Source: Deinococcus aerolatus (GTDB lineage: Bacteria; Deinococcota; Deinococci; Deinococcales; Deinococcaceae). From it: a stretch of 64,000 nt of DNA. This document shows, piece after piece, positions 47,860 to 56,249 of the stretch. The notes below the pieces were generated by a model. That model worked only from the letters and a program-made list of their open reading frames with translations. It made no database searches and was not told the origin of the DNA. The translations under genes were made by a program, and so were the position numbers. The DNA is taken from NCBI RefSeq assembly GCF_014647055.1, contig NZ_BMOL01000002.1:248001-312000 (forward strand). Direction: 5' to 3'. The number at the start of each line of letters is the position of its first letter. Within the stretch, counting starts at the first letter, position 1.

Positions 47860-48840
47860 TCAGCCGACCTTGATGCGTGGGTCGACCACGGCCAGCAGAA
47901 TGTCCGAGATCGCGTTGCCGATGATCAGCAAGATCGTCGAGATTACGGTGAAGCCCGCAATCAGATACAGATCCTGCGCGGTAATGGCGGTCAGCAGCAT
48001 GGGAGTGATGCCAGGGTAGGCATAGACCACCTCCACGAAGCCCGCGCCGCTGATGGCCGCCGGCAACAGGCCGCCGATTCCCGCCACGATGGGCAAAATG
48101 GCGTTGCGGAAAGTGTGCTTCCAGATAGCGGTGCGCTCGCTGACGCCCTTGGCCCGCGCTGTGCGGATGTAATCCGAGCGCATCACTTCCAGCATCAGGC
48201 CGCGGATCACGCGGGTCAGACCCGCAGCGTCGGTGATCGCCAGCACTGCCGCCGGAATAAGCAGATGTTTGAGCACGTCCCAGAACTTGCCCAGCGAGGA
48301 AAGTTCCTCGTAGTTGTTGCTGGTCATGCCGCCCAGGGGGATATCCCAGCCGGTGACGTTACGAATCTGCAAGATGAAGTAGATGACGATCAGAAACAGA
48401 AAGAAGCTCGGAAACCCCAGCAGGAAGTACAGCACCAGACTGATGGACTTGTCGCCGAACGAGTTCTGCCGCACCGCGCCGTACACGCCAATGGGGATGG
48501 CGATGGCGTAGAAGAACACCAGGTTAAGCAGCACCAGATACACCGAGTTGACGATGCGTGGCCAGATCACCGGCAGCACCGGCTGGGTGTACTGGAACGA
48601 CAGCCCGAAGTCGCCCTGCAGCATGTTGCGCATCCAGTAGAAGTACTGGACGTAGGCCGGCTTATCGAGCCCGAAGGTCGCGCTGAGGTTGGCGAGTTGC
48701 TGCTCACTGATGCCGGGATTGAGACGGGCCGGGGTCAGAAAGTCACCGGGAGCCAGCGAGATCACGAAAAAGATCAGCACGCTGGCGAGAAGCAGCGTGG
48801 GAATGGCCTGGAAAAAGCGCCTTACAAGAAATGGAAACAT
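47860..48840 (-). CDS. oppB: Oligopeptide ABC transporter permease (OppB-type)
   Basis: 326 residues with six membrane helices. The N-terminal RRFFQAIPTLLLASVLIFFVISLAPGDF is the classical OppB/DppB signature, and the EAA loop reads RTARAKGVSERTAIWKHTFRNAILP. It forms the channel with OppC. It lies 121 nt after oppA with an intergenic hairpin (48910-48942) between them, which could lower its expression relative to oppA. Confidence 0.94.
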   Translation of the reverse strand: MFPFLVRRFFQAIPTLLLASVLIFFVISLAPGDFLTPARLNPGISEQQLANLSATFGLDKPAYVQYFYWMRNMLQGDFGLSFQYTQPVLPVIWPRIVNSVYLVLLNLVFFYAIAIPIGVYGAVRQNSFGDKSISLVLYFLLGFPSFFLFLIVIYFILQIRNVTGWDIPLGGMTSNNYEELSSLGKFWDVLKHLLIPAAVLAITDAAGLTRVIRGLMLEVMRSDYIRTARAKGVSERTAIWKHTFRNAILPIVAGIGGLLPAAISGAGFVEVVYAYPGITPMLLTAITAQDLYLIAGFTVISTILLIIGNAISDILLAVVDPRIKVG

Positions 48841-48909
48841 GCCTCACTCCGTAGCTTCTGGAAATTCATTGGAATTCTGAATATCGATCTGGACAGGCGC
48901 TCAAGGGAT

Positions 48910-48942
48910 GGGGGGTGGTCCGCCCACAGCAGACCACCCCCC
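48910..48942 (-). terminator. Hairpin between oppA and oppB (attenuator/processing stem)
   Basis: A perfect 11-bp inverted repeat (48910-48920 and 48932-48942) without a T run, just after the oppA stop. Such stems commonly protect the abundant binding-protein mRNA and let only part of transcription pass. Confidence 0.7.
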
Positions 48943-48961
48943 AGGCTATGAAAGGGCCCGA

Positions 48962-50725
48962 TTACTTGATGTAGGTCAGCGCGATGTCGCGGTTGCCGTA
49001 GTAGGCGTCCATCATCTTGTCGTCGTACTGTCCGCCCACACGGCTGTTGAAGGTGACGTGGTAGTTGTTGCCCACCAGGTAGACCACCGGCTGCAGCTCG
49101 CCTTCGGTCTTCATGATCTGTGCGCCCACGGCCAGACGCTTGGCGGTGTTCAGCTCGGCCTGTCCCTGGTAGAACAGCTTGGTCATCAGCTGTTCCTGGC
49201 TGGTCAGGCACTTGCCATCGGTGGGGTTGTTATAGCTGTGCAGGTTGGTACCGCAGGGCACCACGTTGACGCCGAAGGGCCAGGTGTTGGTGCCGTTGGC
49301 CAGTCCCAGCAGGATCGCATCAAAGGGACGGTTCTCGCCCTTGGCGGTCAGCTGACCCACCAGCGTGTTGAAGTCGATGGGGGTGAAGTTCACCTTGACG
49401 CCTACCTTCTTGGCCTCGTCGGCGAAGATGCGGCCCAGCTGCTCACGGGTGGTGTTGCCCGCGTTGGTGGCCAGGTTGAATTCCAGCACCTTGCCGTCCT
49501 TGCCGGTCAGGTAGCCCTGGGCGTTCTTCTTGGTGTAGCCCATCTGGCCCAGCAGCTTGCTGGCCTGCGCCAGATCGTACTGGTAGCGCGGCGCACCGGC
49601 GGCAATGCCGGCGTCGATCTGCGCCTTGAAGATGGGGTAGACGCTGAAGTAGTTCTCACTGCCCAAGCCGCCCAGCGCAAGCTTGATCATGGCGTCGCGG
49701 TTGGCGATGTGGCTCATGGCGCGGCGGAAGCGCACGTCGCGGAACAGCGTCTGCTTGGCGGGGTCGCCGGCCTTGTTCCAGTTGAAGACGATCCAGGAGG
49801 ACTGCGCCTGGGGGCTCACGTTGGCCTTCAGGAAGGCCCTCAGGTTGCCGCCGTCGGTGGCCTTCTTGATCTGGGCGAGATCGTCCGCGTTGCGCACGCC
49901 GAAGGTGTCGATCTGTCCGGCGAGGTACGCGGCCAAACCAGCGTTCTGGTCAGCAACGACACGGTAGGAGTACTTGTCCAGGTAGGGCACGGAGTTGCCC
50001 TTGGCGTCCTTGTTCCAGCCGCCGTAGTTGTTGTTGGCCTTGAACACGACACGCTCACCAGCTTTGTAGCTCTCCAGAACCCACATACCGGGGCTCACGA
50101 TCTCGCTGGGGTTGGTGCCCAGGGCCCACATCTTCTTGATCGCGTCGGCGCCGCCGGCCTTATACGCCTTGCCGAACACGTGGTCAGGCCAGGGGGTAAA
50201 GCTCATGGTGGCCAGGGCGGTGGAGCTCTGCGAGGGGAAGTCGAACTGCAGGGTCAGGTTGTCGATCTTCTTGATGGTGATGGGCTTGTCGTTGATGAAG
50301 AAGCTGTCGTAGCTGTTGGAGCCGACCTTGTCGTCGGTGTGGATCTTCCAGGTGGTGATCCAGTCGTCAGCGGTGACGGCCTGACCGTCGCTGAACTTCA
50401 TGTCGGGGCGAATCTTGACCACGAAACGCTTGTTGTTGTTGCTAACCACAGCCGGGCCGGCCGCCATCTTGGGGATGTAGTCGTCGTTGCGGGGGTCCTG
50501 GGTAAACAGGCCTGCGCCCACTTCCATGGTCCCGGGGATGCTGGTGGCCTCGGCGCTGGTGAAGGGGTTGATGGTCTTGAAGTCCGAGATGGTGAAGTCA
50601 CGGAACTCACCGCCGGTCTTGTTGGCGGTGTTCGTGTCGCCCGTCCAGGCAGCGGGGTAGACGAAGGGGGCAGCCATCGAGGTGGTCGCGGTCATGGCCA
50701 GGGCCAGGAAAAGAGCTTTCTTCAT
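48962..50725 (-). CDS. oppA: Peptide ABC transporter substrate-binding protein
   Basis: A 587-residue periplasmic/extracytoplasmic binding protein (SBP family 5). Signal peptide (MKKALFLALAMTATTSMAA) without a lipobox Cys. Family features: SDGQAVTADDWITTWKIH, RDVRFRRAMSHIANRDAMI, and the C-terminal peptide-binding lobe. First gene of the operon with a GGAGG site before the ATG and a sigma-70 promoter (50838-50866) about 100 nt upstream. Specificity (di/oligopeptide) is not resolvable. Confidence 0.93.
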   Translation of the reverse strand: MKKALFLALAMTATTSMAAPFVYPAAWTGDTNTANKTGGEFRDFTISDFKTINPFTSAEATSIPGTMEVGAGLFTQDPRNDDYIPKMAAGPAVVSNNNKRFVVKIRPDMKFSDGQAVTADDWITTWKIHTDDKVGSNSYDSFFINDKPITIKKIDNLTLQFDFPSQSSTALATMSFTPWPDHVFGKAYKAGGADAIKKMWALGTNPSEIVSPGMWVLESYKAGERVVFKANNNYGGWNKDAKGNSVPYLDKYSYRVVADQNAGLAAYLAGQIDTFGVRNADDLAQIKKATDGGNLRAFLKANVSPQAQSSWIVFNWNKAGDPAKQTLFRDVRFRRAMSHIANRDAMIKLALGGLGSENYFSVYPIFKAQIDAGIAAGAPRYQYDLAQASKLLGQMGYTKKNAQGYLTGKDGKVLEFNLATNAGNTTREQLGRIFADEAKKVGVKVNFTPIDFNTLVGQLTAKGENRPFDAILLGLANGTNTWPFGVNVVPCGTNLHSYNNPTDGKCLTSQEQLMTKLFYQGQAELNTAKRLAVGAQIMKTEGELQPVVYLVGNNYHVTFNSRVGGQYDDKMMDAYYGNRDIALTYIK

Positions 50726-50837
50726 GTGATTCCTCCGGGGAATGGGTCAACAACTTTAGAACTTGAGTTCTGGAAGTGGCTCCGTTCCGGCCTGGGCCAA
50801 ACGGATACCGAGTTGTCGTGGGGTTTCCAGCGCGGTC

Positions 50838-50866
50838 AATATATGAATTGGCTTAGAGAAGGTCAA
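50838..50866 (-). promoter_or_regulatory. Promoter of the oligopeptide ABC operon
   Basis: On the minus strand, -35 TTGACC (50861-50866), 17-bp spacer and -10 TATATT (50838-50843) give a near-consensus promoter. The roughly 100-nt leader contains a 6-2-6 palindrome (AGAACT/AGTTCT, 50757-50770) that may be an operator or hairpin. Confidence 0.8.
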
Positions 50867-50952
50867 GCGTGAAATCACCTTTCCTTCTACAAGGGCCATC
50901 CTTACCCCCATCACTTTACGTCTGAGAGGTAATTCTTGCTTTTGCCGTCAGC

Positions 50953-50988
50953 AAAAACCGGAAGCCACTCCCATCAGTGGCGTTCCGG
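50953..50988 (-). terminator. Rho-independent terminator of secG
   Basis: A 12-bp stem with one bulge (50958-50969 and 50976-50988); the minus-strand transcript continues into TTTTT (50953-50957). Confidence 0.87.
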
Positions 50989-51002
50989 GACGGGTGATCT
51001 GC

Positions 51003-51227
51003 CTAGCGAGAGACGAGACTGATCAGGAGCGCGATCAACATGAAAAAGCCGCCCAGCACGCTGGTGATGCGAACCAGACCGCCTTCTACTCCACGCCCCC
51101 CCAACAGGGAGCCGCCGGACGCCATGCTGGCCGAGAGACCCGCCTGCCGGGGCACCTGCAACAGGATGAAAAACACCAGCGCTACACAGATCAGCGCGAA
51201 CAGCACGATAAATAGGTTCAGGATCAT
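51003..51227 (-). CDS. secG: Preprotein translocase subunit SecG
   Basis: A 74-residue membrane protein with two helices (about 5-24 and 52-71) separated by a Gly-rich cytosolic loop (VPRQAGLSASMASGGSLLGGRG), the standard SecG layout. The SGGS segment and length match the family. It supports SecYEG activity. A GAGG site precedes the ATG, and a terminator directly follows, so it is a single-gene transcript. Confidence 0.93.
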   Translation of the reverse strand: MILNLFIVLFALICVALVFFILLQVPRQAGLSASMASGGSLLGGRGVEGGLVRITSVLGGFFMLIALLISLVSR

Positions 51228-51494
51228 GGTTTACCTCGTTGGTGGGGTGCCCAAATAGAACGCGTCCCTGGGCAGTTTGTCGCCTGTTGAGGGTCCGGCA
51301 CCCGCGCGGTCCCAGGATACACCAGCGTCCGGTTCCGCAGCACCCACGGGACTGACACTGGCCGGCGCACGCGACACAACTCCAGGAGAACGCTGAAAGC
51401 CCCACCCCGCCATGACCGGCCGTGGGTGGGACGTTTGCACGCATATAGAACCGATGTACCTGCCTTGAAGCTGAAGCAGTGTCCGCCTGTATCC

Positions 51495-53000
51495 TCAGTT
51501 GGTGTAGCCGTACAGGGACACGCGGGTGTCGGCAGTGGGCTTGACCGTCACCCAGTACTCGCCTGACGTGAGGCCAACAGTGGTTTCATCGTATTTGATC
51601 TCGCCCACGTCGGTGACATCAAAAATCGATTCCTCAAGCGGCACGCCCTGACCCTTCTCGTTCACCATGGATGTGGAGAAGCGCTTGATGCCCTGAGGCA
51701 GGCAGAACGAGTCTCTCTGGATGCAATCCCCCGGATTGAAAAGGGCCAGGTAATCGGCAGACATGCCGGCAGGCACCACCACCCGGAAAGTTCGGGGCAC
51801 CCCGTTTTGCAGGTCAAACTCCACGCTACGGGTGTCCGGGCTGAAGATGAACTCTCCGGTCGACTGCGCCGTCCCTCCCGCCACCTCAACGGTCTGCTGG
51901 GCACGCGACTCGTTGCCGCTGCTGTCGGTGGCCACAGCCGTCAGCGTGTGGCTGCCCGCTATTTGTGGCGTCCAGCCCACCGTCCAACTCCCGCCAGCCG
52001 CAATGGCGATCCTGGCTGCGGCCTCACCCGGCTCGGAGCTTGCCAGAAGCGCCCCGTTGTCGTACACCCGGACCGCACCCAACTGCACGTCGTCGGTTGC
52101 CGTTCCCGACAGCGTGGTTGAGACGTTGCGGACCGCATTACCCACTGGCGCAAATGTCAGCACCGGTACCTTGAGGTCGGCCACCAGTGCACTCAGCTCA
52201 ATCTTCTGGGCGTATTCCAGCGTCGTTGGCCCAAACGACGCGGTGTCGGTGCCGGCGTTGCGAATCCAGGCACTAAAGGAGGCTGTGACGTTCAGCACCG
52301 CGTCGCTGGCCGTGCCTCGGGCGGTGACGTTGACCCCCACCTTGCCGCCGGCGTTGTTCAACACTCCGTCGGTGGGATTGCCCAGCGTGTACGTCACGTT
52401 GCCCAGGTCAGCGGTTGGGATGACGGCGCTGAGCCCGCCCACGGGGGCGGTCTTCGGGTTCAGGGCCAGGTTGAAGGTGCGCCCGGTAAACAGCTGAGGC
52501 AGGCTGATGGCGGGAGCCAGGGTGCTGACGGATTTATCAAAGACAGCGTGAAACTTCAGCTGGACAATGCTGCCCTCGCCACGAATGGTGCCTGGGTTCT
52601 CACTGGCAGGACCGTAGGCGAGCAGGACTTTCCCCGTGGAATCGTCAAGCACCGCATTCTCGAAGGTGTATTCGCCTGCCGGCAGCAGCAGGGTCTGCTG
52701 GAAGCTATTGGAGGTGTTCAGGGTCAGCACGCGGGCGCCCTTGCCGGTGGGATCGTAATTGCCGCCGTTAAACGCAACAGGTTGATTGCTGGCGTCCCGC
52801 ACCCGCACGTCGAAGTGGGCGGCGGGAAAGTCACCAGCCAGACCCTGGGTCTTGACGTTGCCGGCTGCGCTGATCCTGAGCGACACAAGTTCAGATGAGG
52901 TTGGCTCAGCAGCAGCAGGCGGCGTCGGCACCGGCGACACAGAGCCGCAGGAGGCAGCGAGCAGGGGCAAGGACAGCAGCAACAGGGCGCGTTTCATCAT
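51495..53000 (-). CDS. Large lipoprotein with Ig-like domain
   Basis: A 501-residue protein with signal peptide and lipobox LAASC (Cys18), then a Pro/Ala linker. The mature part is beta-rich: a first domain (about 40-170), a second (about 175-290), an Ig-like region (about 295-390; LKVPVLTFAPVGNAVRNVSTTLSGTATDD and GSHTLTAVATDSSGNESRAQQTVEV is a typical bacterial Ig/Big repeat) and a C-terminal domain with two Cys (NPGDCIQRDSFCLPQG) that may form a disulfide. Surface or periplasmic; function unknown. The ATG has GGAGTTCC just upstream. Confidence 0.82.
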   Translation of the reverse strand: MMKRALLLLSLPLLAASCGSVSPVPTPPAAAEPTSSELVSLRISAAGNVKTQGLAGDFPAAHFDVRVRDASNQPVAFNGGNYDPTGKGARVLTLNTSNSFQQTLLLPAGEYTFENAVLDDSTGKVLLAYGPASENPGTIRGEGSIVQLKFHAVFDKSVSTLAPAISLPQLFTGRTFNLALNPKTAPVGGLSAVIPTADLGNVTYTLGNPTDGVLNNAGGKVGVNVTARGTASDAVLNVTASFSAWIRNAGTDTASFGPTTLEYAQKIELSALVADLKVPVLTFAPVGNAVRNVSTTLSGTATDDVQLGAVRVYDNGALLASSEPGEAAARIAIAAGGSWTVGWTPQIAGSHTLTAVATDSSGNESRAQQTVEVAGGTAQSTGEFIFSPDTRSVEFDLQNGVPRTFRVVVPAGMSADYLALFNPGDCIQRDSFCLPQGIKRFSTSMVNEKGQGVPLEESIFDVTDVGEIKYDETTVGLTSGEYWVTVKPTADTRVSLYGYTN

Positions 53001-53462
53001 GGAACTCCTTCAGGGGGCAAAGGCCTGCAGGGATGTGATAGGAGGGCAGCGCCGCAGGACGGGACGCTGATGGGTGATCGAACGCTGGTGGGAAGGTGAA
53101 TGCCGTGTGGGTCAACGGTCTTGCCAGTAAGGGTGCGTCAAGGGCTCTCACAAGTCGCTTACAAGCGTACGGACCGCGTCAGGAGCGGGGCGTCTCTGGA
53201 CTCATCGCTTCCGCGTCGCGCCGCCGTGCCTACCAGTGCGGCCAGCGGGGATGACCAGCGGCTCCAGCGGCCCGGTGCATGGCTGGAAGCTTGAGCCGGG
53301 AGTTCCGGTCTCCCCTTTTGGGAACATGTCAACGCCCGTCATCAACGGGCAAGGAACAGTCACTCGGCACAGGAGCCGCCAGTTGACTGGAGTTGAGCCG
53401 AGGTATGCCGTCCAGGCGGGTTGAAAGCTTGACCGTCACGCACCGCCCGCCCCAGCACACGC
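53001..53462. other. Intergenic region with no supportable gene
   Basis: About 460 bp between the large lipoprotein gene and the tRNA-Leu fragment. Only short frames with poor starts; a small stem-loop (GCCCGT/ACGGGC, 53334-53350) is visible. It probably holds the promoter of the lipoprotein gene. Confidence 0.4.
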
Positions 53463-53489
53463 AAAAAGCCCACGCAGACGCATGGGCTT
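53463..53489 (-). terminator. Terminator following the tRNA-Leu fragment
   Basis: On the minus strand, the stem AAGCCCA (53483-53489) with TGGGCTT (53466-53472) is followed by TTTTT. It lies directly downstream of the tRNA fragment, as for an original tRNA gene end. Confidence 0.75.
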
Positions 53490-53499
53490 GTGCTCGTGG

Positions 53500-53550
53500 T
53501 GGTGCCGATGGGGGGACTCGAACCCCCACGGTTTCCCGCTCGATTTTGAG
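53500..53550 (-). other. tRNA-Leu(CAA) 3' fragment: attachment-site scar
   Basis: On the minus strand the last ~50 nt of a leucine tRNA are intact: anticodon loop CTCAAAA with anticodon CAA (53546-53548), 3' anticodon stem TCGAG, variable arm, T arm GGGGG-TTCGAGT-CCCCC, acceptor strand CATCGGC, discriminator A and CCA (53500-53502). The 5' half is missing: upstream bases do not pair with the anticodon or acceptor stems. A break at the anticodon loop is exactly where integrases recombine. The intact tRNA should lie at the other end of the former element, outside the window or replaced. Confidence 0.75.
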
Positions 53551-53705
53551 GCTAAATACGTCTCAATCAAGAGCCACAGCACGCGCTTATGCGGTAAGCA
53601 CGGACAATTTACCACACCAGCACGCCGCCGGCAGGCCCGGCGGCACACGATTCCTGACGCCCCAGCCGGAGCTCTTATCCACTGGTAAGAAGGTGCGCTT
53701 CCCGC

Positions 53706-54290
53706 TCAATCAGGGCGCGCGAGCGCGGCCTCCCAGCCCGGCGCGCCCGGCATCGGCAGCGACGTCCAGGTCTGGCCAGTCCGCGCCAGGTACACGGCCG
53801 AGACCGAGACCCCCAGCGCCCGGGCCAGCTCGGTGTCCAGGCCACGGCGGTAGGGCAGCGCCCGCAGACGAATCACCGTGGGCGCGTTCAGACGCGCGCG
53901 CCCGTTGCCCTCCCCTGTCCGCCCACCCCGGCCCTTCTTGCGGCCCTTGACGGTCGCGTCGCGCATGTTCTCGCGGTGGCTGCCAAGAAACAGGTGCGCT
54001 GGGCACACGCACAGCGGCGTGTCGCAGGTGTGGCAGACATGCAGCGCGCTGGGGGGCAACTCACCGTGCGTGAGCATCCAGGCGACGCGGTGCGCGCCCA
54101 CCTTGCGGGGGCCCAGCCGGAACAGGCCATACCCGCTGTTGCCGGTTCCACCGGCCCACAGCCAGCATTCCGCCTCCGCGCCGCGCCGCACCTGCGCCCA
54201 GAAGCGCTGGCGCAGCCGTTCAGGGTGAGGCGCGTGGCGCAGGCGGGTGATCGGACCGGACTGGGGGCCTGTTGGGGCGGGAGCAGACAT
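53706..54290 (-). CDS. Phage-type HNH endonuclease (HNH_3)
   Basis: About 194 residues from the ATG at 54290. The HNH core is GAHRVAWMLTHGELPPSA, then HVCHTCDTPLCVCPAHLFLG, ending SHRENMRDATVKGRKKG, as in phage/homing-type nucleases that read VRHTCDNPxCVNPxHL. The N-terminal part includes RFWAQVRRGAEAECWLWAGG, common before such domains, and the C-terminus ends in a helix-turn-helix-like DNA-binding segment (LDTELARALGVSVSAVYLAR). It is a mobile-DNA gene, supporting an element next to the tRNA-Leu fragment. No clear ribosome site. Confidence 0.82.
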   Translation of the reverse strand: MSAPAPTGPQSGPITRLRHAPHPERLRQRFWAQVRRGAEAECWLWAGGTGNSGYGLFRLGPRKVGAHRVAWMLTHGELPPSALHVCHTCDTPLCVCPAHLFLGSHRENMRDATVKGRKKGRGGRTGEGNGRARLNAPTVIRLRALPYRRGLDTELARALGVSVSAVYLARTGQTWTSLPMPGAPGWEAALARPD

Positions 54291-54357
54291 ACTGCCCAGG
54301 CTCGCCCGCGGGGCGGCGCCGTCACCACCCCGCCAGAACGCCCAGGCCGGCCGCGGC

Positions 54358-54768
54358 ATGCCGCTGTCCCTGCTGGCCGCGCCCCACCTGACCCGCGCCG
54401 CCGTGGTGCGCTGCGGCGCGCAGACCTGGACCCGCCAGGGCGCCGAGACCCGCAAGGATTTTGCCCGCCGCGTGCAGCTCTCGCTGATCGACTGCGCCGA
54501 AGGGCGCATCATGGAGGCGGACGAGGCCGCTGACGTGCCCGCAGGCCCCACGCGGCTGGTCAGTGACCAGCCGCAGCGCGCCCTGAGCCCGGGCGACACC
54601 GTCATCTGCTTCCAGCCGGGCGTCACCCAGCCCATGGGGGTCGCGGTTCACGGGCTGCGCGGTCTGCTCGACACCCTCCAGGCCAACCCGCTCGCCAGCA
54701 GGACTGGAGCGCCTCATTCCGGTTCTATTCTCAGCCGCCTGCCCCAGGCACCCTGTCCCCACCCTTGA
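54358..54768 (+). CDS. Hypothetical protein of the HNH/tRNA-Leu region
   Basis: About 136 residues, divergent from the HNH gene. No known family. Codon use looks genuine (G/C third positions through most of the frame), but the last 25 residues (ending RLPQAPCPHP) look unlike a normal C-terminus. There is no signal peptide. Located between HNH and YqeY-like genes, it may belong to the mobile element. The start ATG is uncertain. Confidence 0.5.
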   Translation: MPLSLLAAPHLTRAAVVRCGAQTWTRQGAETRKDFARRVQLSLIDCAEGRIMEADEAADVPAGPTRLVSDQPQRALSPGDTVICFQPGVTQPMGVAVHGLRGLLDTLQANPLASRTGAPHSGSILSRLPQAPCPHP

Positions 54769-54787
54769 CGTAAAAAGGAGCCCCACC

Positions 54788-55276
54788 ATGGACCTGACCA
54801 CCCTGAAAACCCGCCACCTGACGGCCCGCAAGGCCGCCCGCACCGATCCCCACGCCGCCGCCGAAGCCGCCGTGCTGGGCCGCGTGCTGGGCGACGCCGA
54901 GACCCAGGCCAAGAACAAGCCGGCCACGCCCCAGCTTGACCTGATCGCCGGCGTCACCGGCGCGCAGCGCGCGTCACTGGAAAAAGAAGTTCAGGATCTC
55001 ACCACGCTGGGCCGCAGCACCGACGTGGCGGGCCGGGAACTGGGCATTCTCCAGGCGCTGCATGACGAGGGCAGCGGGATCAAGGCGCAGCAGGACGCCG
55101 AGAAATCGGCCCTGCTGATGTCCGAGGCCGACCTGAGCGCGGCCATTACGGCGGCCGTGACGGGCGGCGCTGGCAACATCGGCGCCGTGATGAAGGTGCT
55201 CAAGGCCCAGTACGACGGACGTTACGACGGTGCCGTGGCGAGCCGCCTGGCCAGAGAAGTCCTCGCCGGCACCTGA
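54788..55276 (+). CDS. GatB/YqeY domain protein
   Basis: 162 residues matching YqeY: the N-terminal helices LKTRHLTARKAARTDPHAAAEAAVLGRVLGDAE and the C-terminal helical domain LMSEADLSAAITAAVTGG, then NIGAVMKVLKAQYDGRYDGAVASRLAREVL, the conserved tail domain of GatB and YqeY proteins. It may take part in tRNA-dependent amidation or RNA binding; the role is unclear. Strong AAGGAG site before the ATG and a terminator after it. Probably a core gene rather than element cargo. Confidence 0.88.
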   Translation: MDLTTLKTRHLTARKAARTDPHAAAEAAVLGRVLGDAETQAKNKPATPQLDLIAGVTGAQRASLEKEVQDLTTLGRSTDVAGRELGILQALHDEGSGIKAQQDAEKSALLMSEADLSAAITAAVTGGAGNIGAVMKVLKAQYDGRYDGAVASRLAREVLAGT

Positions 55277-55292
55277 GCCCGCACCGCCTTCA

Positions 55293-55324
55293 GGCCGCGT
55301 CCCCCCGACAGGGGCGCGGCCTTT
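55293..55324 (+). terminator. Terminator after the YqeY-like gene
   Basis: The stem GGCCGCGTCCCC / GGGGCGCGGCC (55293-55304 and 55311-55321, one bulge) is followed by TTT. Confidence 0.87.
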
Positions 55325-55483
55325 CGTTGGGTTGGCGCTGCGTCGCTGGGCAGTGCCAGCGCCCTCCGGCTTCAGCGGACCCGCAGACCCACCTGGAGCA
55401 GCCGGGCGCCGTGATCCACCGTTCAGGCGACGAGCCGCCTCACCCGGCCAACACGCCCACCCGACCCTCCCATTCGGGCACCG

Positions 55484-55593
55484 CAGCAAATGGCAGAATA
55501 GTTGTGTTTCAGAATGAAGCCAGGGCAACCTCTGGAGTAGTTCGAGGCCATCCCGAATTTGATTCGATTGGAGCTTCTTTTCTGTCAAATGCT
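55484..55593 (+). repeat. MITE-like repeat, left copy
   Basis: A 101-bp sequence (55484-55584) that aligns without gaps, about 63 of 101 identical, to the reverse complement of 56250-56350. The ends are best conserved: CAGCAAATGGCAGAATAGTTG at the start, GGCCATCC-GAATT at position 63-76, and CTTCTTTTCTG at the end. Its own ends form an imperfect terminal inverted repeat (AGCAAATGGCAGAATAG against AGCATTTGACAGAAAAG, reading the far end to 55593 in reverse). No coding potential. Confidence 0.75.
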
Positions 55594-55724
55594 CCAGGGT
55601 CAAGCTGCTGACGATCTCGCCCTGAACATGAGTATCGGTCAACTGCACAGGTCTGGTCAGGAGCAGGATCTCCCTCATTCAAGGCTTTTGAGGCTGATGT
55701 CAGACTGCTTTAAGAGGCCAGCCT

Positions 55725-55730
55725 TACGCT
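55725..55730 (+). promoter_or_regulatory. Leaderless -10 box of the repeat-flanked lipoprotein gene
   Basis: TACGCT ends 6 nt before the ATG at 55737 with no Shine-Dalgarno site. Confidence 0.6.
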
Positions 55731-55736
55731 TAACGC

Positions 55737-56249
55737 ATGAACAGATCGCTGTTGCCTGTTGCCGCCACTGCCCTGCTATCGGGCTGCGGCATCGTGTCGT
55801 TGCCTCCGGTTGCCATCCCTGACCAGACCCTGAGCCTGCCCGTCAGCACCAGCGCGCAAAATGCTGTGATTTACGATGGTGACGATGCTTTTGACGGTGC
55901 CACGATGCCCGATGTCCTGAGCAACGTCTCGCTGAGTGGTCAGGCGCTGTACTCCGGTGCGGGCAATCTGAGGAGCGTGGCCATCTTCCTTCGCAGCAGC
56001 CTGCCCTCGTGTGATCGCGTCTCGGGTATGTCGGCACAATTCTGCGCTCCCGACGGCGAAAGCGCCCAGCGTATCGGCACACTCAACTTGCAAAATGGGA
56101 AGGTCACGGACCTGATTCTTTCGGGCCAGGCGCTTGATGAGGCGGCCAGAGCCGGGCACGGGTACTTCGGAGTACAGGTGTTGAGCGGCAGCAGCGTGTT
56201 GGGCGATTCCCTGAAATTAAGCCAGCTCAAGGTCAGCGCCAAGTTCTAG
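55737..56249 (+). CDS. Small lipoprotein of unknown function, bracketed by inverted repeats
   Basis: 170 residues with a signal peptide and lipobox LSGC (Cys17). The mature protein is beta-rich with two Cys (PSCDRV and QFCAPD) that could pair. No family recognised. Leaderless: a TACGCT -10 box ends 6 nt before the ATG. The two MITE-like copies sit 150 bp upstream and immediately after the stop codon (right copy begins at 56250), so the gene may have been carried as a composite unit (inference). Confidence 0.75.
   Translation: MNRSLLPVAATALLSGCGIVSLPPVAIPDQTLSLPVSTSAQNAVIYDGDDAFDGATMPDVLSNVSLSGQALYSGAGNLRSVAIFLRSSLPSCDRVSGMSAQFCAPDGESAQRIGTLNLQNGKVTDLILSGQALDEAARAGHGYFGVQVLSGSSVLGDSLKLSQLKVSAKF

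Noticed and set aside
50726..50837. T-box or other amino-acid riboswitch in the opp leader
   Set aside because: No T-box consensus or other riboswitch landmarks; only a short palindrome is visible.
53500..53600. A complete tRNA-Leu on the minus strand
   Set aside because: Upstream of the anticodon loop no bases pair with the anticodon, D or acceptor stems, so only the 3' part is present.
53550..54290. Group I intron splitting tRNA-Leu
   Set aside because: No 5' tRNA half (GCCGATG-type acceptor strand) was found upstream, and the interval encodes an HNH gene on the same strand; an integration scar explains it better.
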